From positions 7,405,737 through 7,469,736 of the forward strand of contig OZ022240.1 of the NCBI GenBank assembly GCA_963978895.1: a stretch of DNA of 64,000 bases. Reading direction: 5' to 3'. The notes beneath the pieces are model-generated. The model saw only the letters and a program-made list of their open reading frames with translations. It was not told the DNA's origin and did not search any database. The position numbers and the translations under genes were made by a program. This document shows positions 1-11,680 of the stretch, in pieces; position 1 is the stretch's first letter; each line of letters begins with the position of its first letter. The stretch comes from Erpobdella octoculata. Taxonomy: Eukaryota > Annelida > Clitellata > Hirudinida > Erpobdellidae.

Positions 1-1146
1 GTCCTACCCTGGGGGGAACGTCCAGGGGGAGATGTTCTCAGGCTGAAAAGGACAAACCCTGGATGCTGCAAAACCACTGATGACATTCACAGGCATTGAT
101 GCTTTGTTCCAGGCTCTCCCAGATATTTCAGCAATATCGTATATTGTGACAGTTTTCCCGGGATGTGCGACAAGCCATGAATCTATTTCCCGGTTATACA
201 GATGTTTGAATTGCTCATACACACTCACGTAAAGTTGCAGAAGTTTGTGAGATGTGTGTGGCGGTATGGAGAAGAGGACAACAACAGCATTTTCAGCTGC
301 CATATCAATAAATTCAATCGACAATATGATTTTCATTATTTTATCTTGAATGATTGAGTGGGTGTCGATGCTGATTGTGCACATGCATTCACAGATAAAT
401 TTTCTTTTAGCGGATAATAACTCAGCCTAATGTTTATCGAAAAAGGACAAAAAACAAGACTCAGATGGCATAAATGTTTAAAAGCAATAAATATTTTTAG
501 TTAAACTTACTGGTGCCATTTTGATATCATCTAAAATTCTAAATAGCCCCATTCATGGGATTCATGGTTATCCAGTATTAACAAGATTGGTGCTGTTTTA
601 CTTGGGTGAACCACGTTGAGAAAATGTTGGAACCACTTGACAAATGTTGTTTGAGCTGTTTTTTGAAATTTTGTTGTGGGAAAATGTAACATGTTGGTAT
701 GGAAGATCCACAAGCATCCACAGCATTGCACATCAGCACTTATCACTGAAACCATTTGACGCCCACCTCTGCCTGCTATGACATATTCTGGAACTTGCAC
801 AGCTGTCACCCCTCTTTCATCACATTTCCAGATGTCCTTGGCCTTAAAGGTTTATTTAATCATCACATCTCGAAGATTATCGTAGAAATAATCTATCTAC
901 ATTGTGTTTGTTGAAAGCAGACATACACCCAATTACAGTTGGTTCTGGTTTTCTAACGGACAGCTCCTGGTGACGTTTCATAAATGCTCTCAGCCAATCC
1001 TGCCCAACTTGCTGATTATCATTCCTTGGATTTTGACGTCCTCTCCTGAAATGTGGCAAACACTTTTTCAATTTTGACGCATACTCATAAGCCAGCTTTC
1101 TAAGCTTGAGAGTACTCAATCCATAGCTCAGTTTTGATGAACTCAA
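1..1146 (-). pseudogene. pogo/Tigger-type transposase, copy A (cut by window edge)
   Basis: Read on the - strand, 1146-877 encodes a CENP-B-type helix-turn-helix (motifs LRKLAYEYASKLKK, DWLRAFMKRH, ELSVRKPEPT). 809-4 encodes the DDE_1 endonuclease (LLILDNHESH, PPHTSHKL), but in separate frames. This layout is that of pogo/Tigger DNA transposons, which cut and paste at TA sites. The copy is dead: frames shift between the DNA-binding and catalytic parts, and the position where the family has its last catalytic Asp (usually LQPLDV) reads LLQLYV. It continues beyond base 1 and abuts the R2-like LINE at about 1140. The same junction recurs in the second copy near 18390. Confidence 0.8.
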
Positions 1147-4100
1147 ACAGTGAAGATTTTGATTGAACTCTTATTGTAAGCAGCCAAGCAAGGACCACCG
1201 GATCATTAGGCTTTCTAAGTTTATTTAGTATTTTGAACCGGAGCAACGGCATCCTCACCCGGAATTCGAACACTCCAAGTCCCCCAGCTGCAATCGGCGC
1301 ATGCATAAATGCATTTGCCGTGTCCTTATGCAACTTCAATCAGGTCCTCAATCTTTTCCTTATGGATTCATCGAGAGAGGACAGGGACTTGCCTGTGTTT
1401 TGTGCCAACATCAGTCCGTCTATATACCGTGGAATCACATGGTCCTTTAGAATTGCAAGTTGTTGGTACGGTTTTAATCTGCTTCTGGAAAATGTGCACA
1501 GATCCTCCTCCAACTTTGACCGGACCATCTTGGTGACTCCACATGGCCTGACGTTGATGCCCAGGTAGCAGTATACATCCAAACACCCGACCGTTGGAAC
1601 CAAACCTCCTCGTATTTGAATACCCACATCACTCTCAACCGCCCATGTCTTCCTTTTTGCAGATGCGGTCAGAGCTAGCACCAAGCACTTCGGATTGAGA
1701 AAAGGTCCAGCTTTCGCCAGACCTTCCTCCACCAAAGTCATGCTCGATTGGAGACCTGTCTTTGTCTCCGCCAACAACACAAGGTCGTCAGCATAAGCCA
1801 TGCTACCAACCATGTTTTCCCCGACCTTCACTCCAATGTGAGGGTCAATCTGCGACAACACCTCGTCCACTACTATATTAAACAAGAGACCCGACATTTG
1901 ATCGCCTTGGCGGGTCCCTCGCCTACTCAGAACTGGCCCATGGCGCATATTGTTATGTTCCAAGTAGGTACAGCAACCGTCTTATGTTGCCTCGACATAG
2001 CCTTTTAGCATTGGCGGTATCCCCATTCTTGTCATTGCTCCGGACAGCGACTGGTGTGATACACTATCGAAGGCCTTCGCCACATCCTGGAAAGCCATTT
2101 AGAGCCCCCGATACTTCGTCTGAGGCGGTAAGCAGGAAGACGTTCTCCCCGCAGCCGTCAACATGCATAAAACCTTTCTGCCTGCTATTGAACTGAGAGC
2201 GTGTAGCATCCACTTGGCAAGGCATTGATGAAGCAACCTTGCCAATCTCTATGAGATTGTAATGGGATGGTGCTCCAAGGGATTGATAGCATCGGGTGTT
2301 TTTGGTATAAAGATAGTGCGGGCGGTTGAGAACCTCGCTGGCAAGTATTGCAAGGCCATCCAAATATTGAACCAGATGGCCAGCGTCTTGCAACCAATAG
2401 CCCGAGCACCTGCTAATCTGATTCCGTTGGGTCCAGATGCAATATCTTTTGCACCTTTAAGTACATTCTCGACCTCCGACCGTGAGATGGGAGCATCCAA
2501 CTCCCACAACATCCTGTGAATTTCTTGCTCAGGGCATTCTGGGTCACGGCATGCTCTCAAACATTTCTGGAGGAATGGTTTGTCGGGGCCAGGATTTCTC
2601 CCAACATGTTGGAGCATTTTCTCTGCCCCTTTCGATTAGGCTTCTGCGTGCCCTGCGTTTGCTTTGCTTTGGTCCAGTTTTCAATTATTGGCGCATGCGA
2701 CCTGTCCAAAATCTCCTTGACTTGGGTCCCGTCGGCAGTCTCTGTCAAGAGACCTTCTATTAGATTTTCTACAAGTCATCGTATGTCTTCTTATTGGCTA
2801 TCCCCAATGCCTGCAGCAGAAACCCTTTCCTTGCCTCACTTCTCTTACTACTTATGTGATCCAGATCCGTCTGAATCTCAGAGGTTGCATCCACCCTGTC
2901 CTTTTCGATCAGATCCCAGTACTGGATTTTGCGCCTAGTCTAGGTACTGTGGATTCTGGCATACTAAGCAAGTTAATAACTGCATTTCCCCTCTTTTCAT
3001 AAGTTCCGATTTTTTCTGTACTCCGCACAACATTTTTCTTCTGTTGTGTTATTTCCAGAACCCTCGCCTTATGGTATTCCGCCGCATGCGCCAATCTTTG
3101 GTGCTGGCTTTGACTTAAAGGATTTGCGGCAGTACTGGCACACTTGGCCCAGAAGTGTGGGAGCGGTATCGATATCTTCTTCCGTTCTTTCAACAGGTCC
3201 GTCAGCACATGCATCGGCATATGTTTTTCTGGTGGACATGCCATCGGGACCCGTTTTCCGGCTTACGAGCCATTCTGGCACCACATACTCCCTGTTTACT
3301 TGACCCTTCAGACTGTAAGGTTCCCGATTCAATTCACGCCTGTAGAATTGTCTCCATTTTCTTCTTGGTTTCCGAGGCAACCAGCGTCTTCTCTGGTGCC
3401 TTTTTTACCCACGTCTCCAATGGGTCTGCTAGCATCAGATTCTGCACAGCGTTGTTTACTATTCATGTGTCGTCTTAGCCAGCCAGGCGTTTTGAACTTA
3501 TGGCCACATATGTAAAAAAAATTTTTTAACGTTTATTAATTCAAGGAGTTACCTCCACGAGACAATCAACCTTAAAATGTTGTAATCACTCAAAACAAAT
3601 AAAGTCAATACAAAGTCATAATAAAATTAAAAAAAAGTCAACAGAAAACTGAAAATGTCATAAAAAAAAATTGAAAAATTGAGGTAAAATTATAATAAGA
3701 TGTTCGTATAGCAATCTAAGTCTTTATTTACACATATACAACATAAACCCGTAAACACATGTACTTTGTCACGATGCTTCTGCATTAGATAAACACCACT
3801 ACACACTTGGTACAGTCTGTCTGCTTTTTGTTCTCCTCACCATTGTCTGTTTTTCACCGATCAGCTCTCGCATCCGTTGTACACGGAACAGGTCTTTCAA
3901 CCCGTTCTGCACTTACCTTCACCATCGTGTTCTGGTGAGCTCCTGGGCTAGTACCCTGAGAGACGGACCCGGCCACCTTTGCCATTGAACTTCCTCCTTC
4001 ATGACCCGATGAACCATGTATGCTGCGTTGGAGGTGTTGCCGTAGCGATTTTTGGTTTGCTAGGGTTTTCCTGCATACTGAACATTTTGTTCTCTTCAGG

Positions 4101-4490
4101 GTGCCCTCTAAGCTAGGGTCCAGACTACACCCCGCCACCAGGGTCCAGAGCATCCTCCGGTCCACGGCAGCATCAGAACCACTTGAGACTCAAGGCTCTG
4201 TCCGAGTTGAAAGCGTCCTTCGTTCTCAGGACAGCACCTGAGCTTAAAGAGCATCACAAGCCCAAACCACCGCCCCGATCAGGATCACTCCCAGACCCAA
4301 GGCAGTGTTCAGCTTTAAGGTTTCATCTTTTCCTTTTGCAGCTATGCATGGCAATTCTGGGGTTGCCACACCCACCTCCTCTTTCTCAGTTGCTTGCAGA
4401 GGTCGCATGGTCGGTGACTGAGGGTCTTCAGCGGCAATATCGATGCACCTTTTCAGGGGTTCTGCTGCCTCGGGAGGAGAAACTATCATT
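1140..4490 (-). pseudogene. R2-like non-LTR retrotransposon, copy A
   Basis: Reading right to left, the 5' half has CCHH zinc fingers (CSVCRKTLANQKSLRQHLQ near 4070-4010; CQYCRKSFKSKP near 3140-3110) and further finger remnants between them. The reverse transcriptase follows at 2620-1340, with a fingers region (SGPNGIRLAGARAI), motif A (DVAKAFDSVSHQSL), motif B region (RRGTRQGDQMSGLLFN) and motif C (YADDLVLLAE). The thumb and post-RT part (AAGGLGVFEFRVRMPLLR) runs to about 1140. Finger order and RT motifs fit the R2/NeSL type. Frames are broken in several places, and the C-terminal restriction-like endonuclease is absent, replaced by pogo sequence. A truncated dead LINE, but motif C is intact here. 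Confidence 0.75.
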
Positions 4491-5076
4491 CCTTCGCCCG
4501 GCTCCGCACTGTCCGACTTCCAACCACATGGAGCAGGGATTTCCTGCTCCTAGGTATGTAATGAGGCTGTTACGATCAGCCCCCGAGAGTTCAATTTATT
4601 TGCTATCATGGGTGGGTTTGCCTAACTTAGTGGCTATCATTGGATTACAATGGCCACCCTCAAGCTCTATTATTATTATGAACATAATTTGGCGTTATAT
4701 TTTCTTTAATGCACGCTCCGTTAAATATTACTGCCCGTTTGGCGTTAATTAATTTTCTTGCCAAATTCTCAACGTTGCAAAACGCGGGAGAAAAACGAAT
4801 ATTATCGGGTTTGTCAGTCATTTTATTTCAGAGGCTGACTGCAGCTTCGGAAAAAATCCATCATCAGAGACGAAAAATAAAACAACTTAAAACAGAAATC
4901 AGAACAGAAAATCAACAAACTGATGCAAGCGAATGAAAATAAACAAACTTCGTAAGGTGAATTAGGCCAGGTAAAGATAGTAAGTATGATGGTAAGGTAA
5001 GGTGAAAACAATTATGAATAAGATAGAATTATATTAAAAGTTGATTAATTATTATTAGGGTAAAAAATAAAGTATT
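4490..5076. other. unassigned sequence shared by copies A and C
   Basis: This stretch joins the R2-like 5' end to the block further right and is repeated at 21760-22316. Copy A keeps 17 bases near 4735-4751 that copy C lacks. A short + frame (4709-4936) ends in a lysine/glutamate-rich helix-like tail, but I recognise no domain. From about 4970 the sequence is AT-rich and non-coding. It is probably untranslated transposon sequence. Confidence 0.4.
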
Positions 5077-5644
5077 CATCATCATCATTTATTTTTTAAA
5101 CGTCCCTATTCCACGCTAAGCTAGGGTTGGACGTTTTTTCCATATCAGGCCCCTCCACAAGTCACAATCCAGGGCAGACTGTCGCTTCAGGCCGAGCTCA
5201 TAAATTACCCTGTTCGGGTAACTGCTCCGGTGCTTGCACTGGTGCTGGTGCTTGCCCGACTGGCGGAGGAATAATCAGCCTCACCGAAATAAAGGAGCCT
5301 TGGAGGAAACTGTTGCCCACAACCTCTTGAGATCGACTGTAGTAAATAAAAAAAAATTTATTATATTTCTTTTTTCATTATTATTAACGAATAAAAAATA
5401 CCTACAGGGCTATTTTATTGGAGGGAAACCTGTAGAGCCTTTTGAGGTATGGCCGACCTCTGATGGTTATGACAGTTTCGGGAATCGGCTCGACCTTTGC
5501 ATCTGGTAAATTGTTAGAAACAAACAATACTACAGCACCTAACATTTCTTGTTCAAAGATCATCTCCATGATGATGTAATTGCCTGGTGTTGTCGTTGCG
5601 CTTAGTTGTCTTTGTGCAGCATCCATATTTGTCCTGTTGAAAAC
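5077..5644. mobile_element. 568-bp insertion present only in copy A, SINE/RTE-like tail
   Basis: Copy C runs straight from AGTATT to AAAGTGAATATAG at 22313-22326, so the extra 568 bases are an insertion in A or a deletion in C. The insert starts with a CAT-repeat tract, followed by sequence around 5098-5135 (ACGTCCCTATTCCACGCTA) resembling retroposon tails I know from lophotrochozoan genomes. The right half has a short - strand ORF (about 5627-5402, starting MDAAQRQLSATTTPGN) that I do not recognise. No target duplication is obvious. Confidence 0.45.
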
Positions 5645-5862
5645 AAAGTGAATATAGTAATAGTAACTATTACAAAGATATATGTTCAGTGCATGGTAAA
5701 AAAGATAGACATCGATTATGATTAAAAAGATAAAAATGTATGACAAATAATTATTAATAGGATATAACATAAAATTATTAAAGTCAGAAAACAAATATTA
5801 ACTATTACAAGGATATAGAAAAATAGCGTAGTAAAAGAAGAAAATCAATTGTTGTGTCTATT

Positions 5863-6161
5863 TCATTTCTTCCGACGCAAAGTAATGTTAGGATTGTTAA
5901 GGAGGTGTGGAAGGATGTCATCATTGCATGGGTTTGATGGAAAATCGTCAGAACGTTGAGTTGTAGCATGTAGTGGCGGTGGAGTAGGATTACGAGAGAC
6001 GTTCAATTGTGATTGATTGTCGTCTCCGAGGGACGAATGGTTGTTTTGGAGAGTATTTTCGGAACTATCGTCGGGTTGAAGGATGTCAACAAGAGACTGG
6101 TAGTGATCCTTTTCAGAGATTGGTACTTTTTCGTTAGCGAGACTAGGTTTGGGCTATCATT

Positions 6162-6163
<2 letters not shown>
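5863..6163 (-). CDS. C-terminal tail of an unknown ORF (copy A, open)
   Basis: A - strand frame with no start codon reads out of the TA microsatellite at about 6163 and stays open for about 97 codons to the stop at 5863-5865. It begins PKPSLANEKVPISEKD and ends in a basic tail, ILPHLLNNPNITLRRKK. The protein is hydrophilic and Ser/Asn/Asp-rich, with no domain I can name. In the second copy (22505-22813) the same frame has a TGC-to-TGA stop. It is probably the end of a retroelement gag or pol protein. Confidence 0.4.

Positions 6164-6217
<54 letters not shown>
6164..6217. repeat. (TA)n microsatellite
   Basis: About 27 TA units directly abut the LTR end at 6218. The same locus in copy C has 39 units (22814-22891). 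Confidence 0.95.
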
Positions 6218-6220
<3 letters not shown>

Positions 6221-6443
6221 CGGGACCGAAGGGGTTTGAAAATCAACTAAAACAAGTGTACAATAAAACGAGTTTTATTTACAAGATAAACTAAAACACT
6301 AAAGCAAACTTCGCTAATATAATTGAAATAAATGAAAGTGTAAATGTTCGAAAGTTTATAATAGCTTGAAAAATCGATTCGCTCGAATGTCCTGAAATAC
6401 AACAACTCCAAAACATAACACGTCACTAGGGATGTCCTTAACA
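6218..6443 (-). mobile_element. Ty3/gypsy 3' LTR, copy A (226 bp)
   Basis: On the - strand the segment starts TGTTAAGGACATCCC and ends GGTCCCGACA, the TG...CA ends of an LTR. A purine-rich tract (GGTGGGAAGA) lies just upstream and the pol C-terminus upstream of that, so this is the downstream LTR. An AATAAA lies inside it. The second copy (22892-23117) is exactly the same length. No upstream LTR was found. Confidence 0.7.
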
Positions 6444-6521
6444 TCTTCCCACCAGCCAAAAAGACTGTAAGGTCATTTGGCGAAAAGGTCCTGATCTCCA
6501 AGGTTGAACTGTATGCTTGAG

Positions 6522-6845
6522 TCAGGGTCGTTGTGGTTTGAGAAGGTTGTGTAGCATCTTTTCCTTAATTCTTTCTGAGCGTCGAGGTAGTGTAGGATCA
6601 TCTGAGACAGGATCTGGAACAGGCGTAGATTGAATTTGTTTCCTTCTTAATGTTGGGCCTCTTGGAAGTTGAACAGGTGGTGTAACAGGTCTGACGGTTC
6701 TGTATGTTGCATGATGAGTAGGTGTGACAGTTCTGGATGTAGCACGAGTCTGGAAGAGGAATGCAAAGGGGATTGGAGTCCAGCGCCAATCCAGGTTTGC
6801 TGACGGAGCATCGGAGCGGAGTGACGGACGACTGACAGTCGTAAA
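6522..6845 (-). pseudogene. Ty3/gypsy pol C-terminal fragment, copy A
   Basis: The frame is proline/arginine-rich and ends LPRRSERIKEKMLHNLLKP, typical of the basic tail after a gypsy integrase. About 80 bp separate its stop from the LTR. Its N-terminal side breaks off near 6845, where a hAT-like fragment begins, so reverse transcriptase and integrase core are missing. Confidence 0.6.
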
Positions 6846-7487
6846 TATTTTTATCAATCTTTCAACAGGTCGAATGTATTGCTCTGTATTAGAAATATAA
6901 CGGACAAGCTCAGCCTGAGCGTTTTTTGTGACAAATTTGCCCGCTATGGTTTAGATAAAGGGTTTTACAAGAAATTGTGTAACACGAAAGTTTCTGTCTA
7001 TTTTTTAATTTTTACATCAAAAGGCTTGTAAAGAGTAATAAAACAATCTGTGGTGGTGTATATAACTCGTTTAAATAGACTTTCAAAGAAAATGAGCTGT
7101 CTGAACTTGTTTAAAAAGACTTTCTTGGCTCAGAAAACATTGTACGAATATTTTTATGTAATCATTTTTATTGTGGCTTCAAAATTTTGTCATAAAGAAG
7201 TCAAACAGTCTAATCAATTCAAGCACTTTATCACCAGTCCACACCATCGTAACTTCTATTTATTAAAATAAGAGTAAACAAACCAATCATCCAATCAGAT
7301 CATGAGTTTCTCAACCAGTTCTGGAGAGAAATAGAACATGCATCATCCGGCAAAATCTGGCACCAGATTCTGGACGTGCATAAATTAACATAATTTCTGG
7401 ACGCGGTTTTTGTGACACACACTCCAGATTCTGGTGCCGAACGACTGGTACCAGCGAAAACTGGTCAGTGTGTACTGGGCTTAACTG
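6840..7487 (-). other. hAT transposase scrap and unassigned DNA
   Basis: Bases 6840-6945 match 24535-24625 and encode part of a hAT transposase on the - strand (PVERLIKIF). The remainder to 7487 is AT-rich, with no frame I can assign. It separates the first composite block from the scrambled middle block. Confidence 0.4.
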
Positions 7488-8110
7488 ACAGCTCCTGGTG
7501 ACGTTTCATAAATGCTCTCAGCCAATCCTGTCCTACTTGCTGAATATCAACAGCTGAGGTACACTTTCATGCTGCTTTGACCGGACCATCTTGGTGACTC
7601 CACATGGCCTGACGTTGATGCCCAGGTAGCAGTATACATCCAAACACCCGACCGTTGGAACCAAACCTCCTCCTATTTGAATACCCACATCACTCTCAAC
7701 CGCCCATGTCTTCCTTTTTGCAGATACGGTCAGAGCTAGCACCAAGCTGTTTACAACCTCGCTGGCAAGTATTGCAAGGCCATCCGAATATTGAACAAGA
7801 TGTCCAGCGTCTTGCAAACAATAGCCCGAGCACCTGCCAATCTGATTTCGTCAGGTCCAGATGCATTATCTTTTGCACCTTTAAGTTCATTCTCGACCTC
7901 CGATGGGGAGATGGGATCATCCAACTCCCACAACATCCTGTGAATTTCTTGCTCAGGGCATTCTGGGTCACGGCATGCTCTCAAACCTTTCTGGAGGAAT
8001 GGTTTGTCGGGGCCAGGATTTCTCCCAGCATGTTTGGAGCATTTTCTCTGCCCCTTTCGATTAGGCTTCTGCGTGCCCTGCGTTTGCTTTCCAACTCTTA
8101 CAACATTTGA
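7488..8110 (-). pseudogene. scrambled pogo/R2-like fragments (block B, first part)
   Basis: 7488-7577 is a pogo helix-turn-helix piece, also found at 25066-25155. It joins at about 7578 to the R2-like RT segment after motif C (7578-7745). At about 7750 it jumps to the RT N-terminal segment (7750-8090; motifs SEVENELKGAKD, SGPDEIRLAGARAI). In copies A and C these pieces lie hundreds of bases apart, so this is a rearranged, internally deleted copy. No intact frame. Confidence 0.65.
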
Positions 8111-8219
8111 CACTTTGATACCACGGGCCGTTGGTCTACCTACGATGCTTTCTCAAAGATCGGTGTCCACACTCTAAATAGCTCTCCACCGTCAGCCTTC
8201 GAACTCCCAGACTCTAGAG

Positions 8220-8440
8220 TGTGATCACAGAGTAGCCTTTTTACAGCTCCTGTGAATTTCTTGCTCATGGCTTTCTGGGTCACGGCATACTCTCGAACTT
8301 TTCTGGAAGAATGGTTGTTGGGGCCAGGATTTCTCCCAGCATGTTTGGAGCATTTTCTCTGTCCCTTTCGACTAGTCTTCGGTGTGCCCTGTGTTTGCTT
8401 TGTTTTCTACAAATCGAACCTCAAGATTACCAATCATTAA
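8220..8440 (-). pseudogene. R2-like RT-linker fragment
   Basis: Resembles 7935-8095 and 10560-10690, the region just N-terminal to the RT. It is a diverged isolated scrap that ends in unrelated AT-rich DNA. Confidence 0.5.
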
Positions 8441-9295
8441 CTTATTTGCTTGTAAACGTACAACTGTAAAGCTGAACTGATAAAATGTAAACTCACAGTA
8501 AAACACTAACTGAGAATGTTATTGAAAAATGGTTTATGCGTGTTAACCAGTTTCTTAGTCATTTATCACCGGTATTGTAAACAATCTAACAGGAGTAACA
8601 AGGTATGTTGACCGGTTTAAGGATGAGACCATCAATTATATAGGAATTTTTTTAGAATTTGTTAGCAAAAATCTGAAGAGAAGATCACACATTTTAGCAC
8701 TAAAATTCATCCAATTTGCTGAATTTAAGTTAATAGGACTTTGTGATTTCCATATAATTTTTCATAACCTCCTGGAAATGATCAAATTTTGTATTTTTTG
8801 ACACATTTGATAAAAAAATTCTCCTGAAATTTATTTTATTAATTATTAAAAAATTAATTTTAAAAGTTTAAAAAATTATGATTCACTAACATTGCTTTTT
8901 AATAGGAGGATACACGGTGGTTCTATTCTATTGGCCCGAACCACAAAGCATCTGGATAATTGCTATTCTTTGACGAGTTTGACAAATAATCGTTAAATTG
9001 TTCGGCCAATACACTGTCAAAAGAGTTTGGTATGGCGTCCATACAATCGCACTTGCTTAATCTTAAGCGTCAGCAAACATTTGTTGTCCTGAATGAAAAG
9101 CTGGTGATCTCTCGATCGCTGGATCACCACTGTCCAAATAGGAAACCTTACTCTCATTGACAATTGTTAGTTCCGACTATGGCTTTTTGCTGATTATGCC
9201 GAAGGAATTCTCGGGGAATTGACCGATCATACTTGCGATGTAGTTATTAAGTTCCTTATAGGGAGCTGAATTAGGTTGATAAAAATCTACGAAAC
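8441..9295. other. no gene seen; one internal repeat
   Basis: AT-rich, with stops in all frames. Bases about 8933-9110 recur at 10685-10855 (start GGCCCGAACCACAAAGCATC), apparently another piece of the scrambled LINE block. Nothing else recognised. Confidence 0.5.
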
Positions 9296-9620
9296 AAGAC
9301 AGAACCTACGGGTCTCAACAGCACCCAAAACCAATTGAATCACCCCTGGACTCGCACGTCTACACTAATTCAACTCTTACTGAGTACACGTCATCCAAAG
9401 CTCTGCGCTTATAAAATCTACTTAAGGAGCTTTCAGTACTCCAAAGACAATTAATTCTTCAACAAAACGAACCTATCGGACTCACACGTCCCACCTATTC
9501 TCGGACTTCATTGTCCTAATACTTAGGGCTTAGGGCCACAAAAAAATAAAGTTCACACTTCCCTTGTACAGGCTACTCGGCGTTGATATTTCCGGAGCAG
9601 GTACGGTGCCCAGGCTGATG
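9296..9620. repeat. dispersed repeat shared with 23793-24100
   Basis: Starts AACAGCACCCAAAACCAATT and includes GGAGCTTTCAGTACTCC. The two copies match closely over about 300 bp. There is no coding frame. It may be an LTR or UTR of an unidentified retroelement. Confidence 0.6.
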
Positions 9621-9819
9621 ATGATCCTGTCAACTGCGCCAGAAAGGATGTCAACTTCTCCCCCAAGGCGTCCCCTAGAGAATATCGCTGCGACCAGGTT
9701 CTTTAAAATTTGTTTGTTTTCTATCACCGGACCACCACGACTGCACTGGATACTGATGTCCCCGGCCAACTCTTCATACCTATGACAATTATAAAGTCAA
9801 AACACAACACAGCACACAC

Positions 9820-10860
9820 GTATTTGATCGCCTTGGCGGGTCCCTCGCCTGCTCAGAACTGGCCCATGGCGCATGCCGTTATGTTCCAAGTAGGTACAGC
9901 AGCCGTCGTATGTTGCCTTTTAGCATTGGCGGTATCCCCATTCTTGTCATTGCTCCGGAGAGCGACTGGTGTGATACACTATCGAAGGCCTTCGCCACAT
10001 CCAGGAAAGCCATATAGAGGCCCCGATACTTCGTCTGAGGCGGTAAGCAGGAAGACGTTTTCCCCGCAGCCGTCAACAGGCATAAAACCTTTCTGCCTGC
10101 TATTGAACTGAGAGCCGTGGAGCATCCGTTTGGCAAGGCATTGATGAAGCAACCTTGCCAATCTCTATGAGGTCGTAATGGGACGGTGCTCCAAGGGATT
10201 GATAGTACCGGGTCTTTTTGGTATAAAGATAGTGCGGGCGGTTAAGAACCTTGCTGGCAAATATTGCAAGGCTATCCGAATATTGAACAAGATGGCCAGC
10301 GTTTTGCAAACAATAGACCGAGCACCTGCCAATCTGATTCCGTCAGGTCCAGATGCATTATCTTTTGCACCTTTAAGTTCATTCTCGACCTCTGATGGGG
10401 AGATGGGAGCATCCAACTCCTACAACATTTGACACTTTGGTACCACGGGCCGTTGGTCTACCTACGATGCTTTCTCAAAGATCGGCGTCCACGCTCTAAA
10501 TAGCTCTCCACCGTCAGCCTTCGAACTCCCAGACTCTAGAGTGTGATCACAGAGTAGCCTTTTTACAGCTCCTCTGAATTTCTTGCTCATGGCTTTCTGG
10601 GTCACGGCATACTCTCGAACTTTTCTGGAAGAATGGTTGTTGGGGCCAGGATTTCTCCCAACATATTTGGAGCATTTTCTCTGGCCCGAACCACAAAGCA
10701 TCTGGATAATTGCTATTCTTTGACGAATTTGACAAATAATCGTTAAGTTGTTCGGGCAATACTCTGTCAAAAGAGTTTGGTATGGCGTCCATATAATTGC
10801 ACTTGCTTAATCTGAAGCGTAAGCAAACAATTGTTGTCCTGAAGGAAAAGCTGGTGATCA
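9820..10860 (-). pseudogene. R2-like RT fragments (block B, second part)
   Basis: 9820-10430 encodes, on the - strand, the RT N-terminal half (ASGPDGIRLAGARSI; DVAKAFDSVSHQSL) in several frames. 10430-10690 repeats the linker scrap seen at 8110-8340. 10685-10855 repeats 8933-9110. The order differs from copies A and C, so this is a mosaic. Confidence 0.6.
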
Positions 10861-11680
10861 GGAAGACGTTCTCCCTTCAGCCATCAACAGGCATAAAACC
10901 TTTCTGCCTGCTATTGAACTGAGAGCCGTGGAGCATTTTTGCTTGGCAAGGTCAGCTAAGTGCTCTGTACTCCTCACAACATTTTTCTTCTGTTATGTTA
11001 TTTCCAGAACCCTCGCCTTTTGGTATTCCGTCGGATGCGCCGATCTTAGGTGCTCGGATAGTCCTGGCTTTGACTTAAAGGATTTGCGGCAGTACTGGCA
11101 CACTTGGCCCAGAAGTGTGGGAGCGGTATCGATCTCTTCTTCCGTTCTTTCAACAGGTCCGTCAGCACATGCCTCGGCGTATGTTTTTATGGTGGACATG
11201 CCATCGGGACCCGTTTTCCGGCTTACGAGCCCTTCTGGCACCACATACTCCCTCTTTACTTGACCCTTCAGACTGTAAGGTTCCCGATTCAATTCTAGCC
11301 TGTAGAATTGTCTCCATTTTCTTCTTGGGTTTCCGAGGCAACCAGCGTCTTCTCTGGTGCCTTTTTTACCCACGTCTCCAATGATTCTGCACAGCGGTGT
11401 TTACTATTCATGTTTCGTCTTAGCCAGCCAGACGTTTTGAACTTATGGCCACATATTAAAAAAAAAAAATTTTTAACGTTTAATAATTCAACAAGGTTGA
11501 TGAAAGGAGTTACCTCCGTGAGACAATCAACCTTAAAATGTTGTAATCACTCAAAACAAATAAAGTCAATACAAAGTCATAATAAAATTTAAAAAAAGTC
11601 AACAGAAAACTGAAAATGTCATAAAAAAATTTAAAAAAATTGAGGTAAAATTATAATAATATGTTCGTATAGCAATCTAA
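10861..11680 (-). pseudogene. R2-like LINE zinc-finger region (block B, third part)
   Basis: The - strand encodes the finger CQYCRKSFKSKPGLSEHL followed by RSAH, a better preserved CCHH finger than in copies A and C, and the linker upstream of it. From about 11450 it is AT-rich and matches 3490-3715. Continuity with the 5' part resumes at 13545, after the Harbinger insertion. Confidence 0.65.

Noticed and set aside
1233..4752. Numerous + strand ORFs over the R2-like block
   Set aside because: Shadows of the - strand RT and finger frames. None has recognisable domains.
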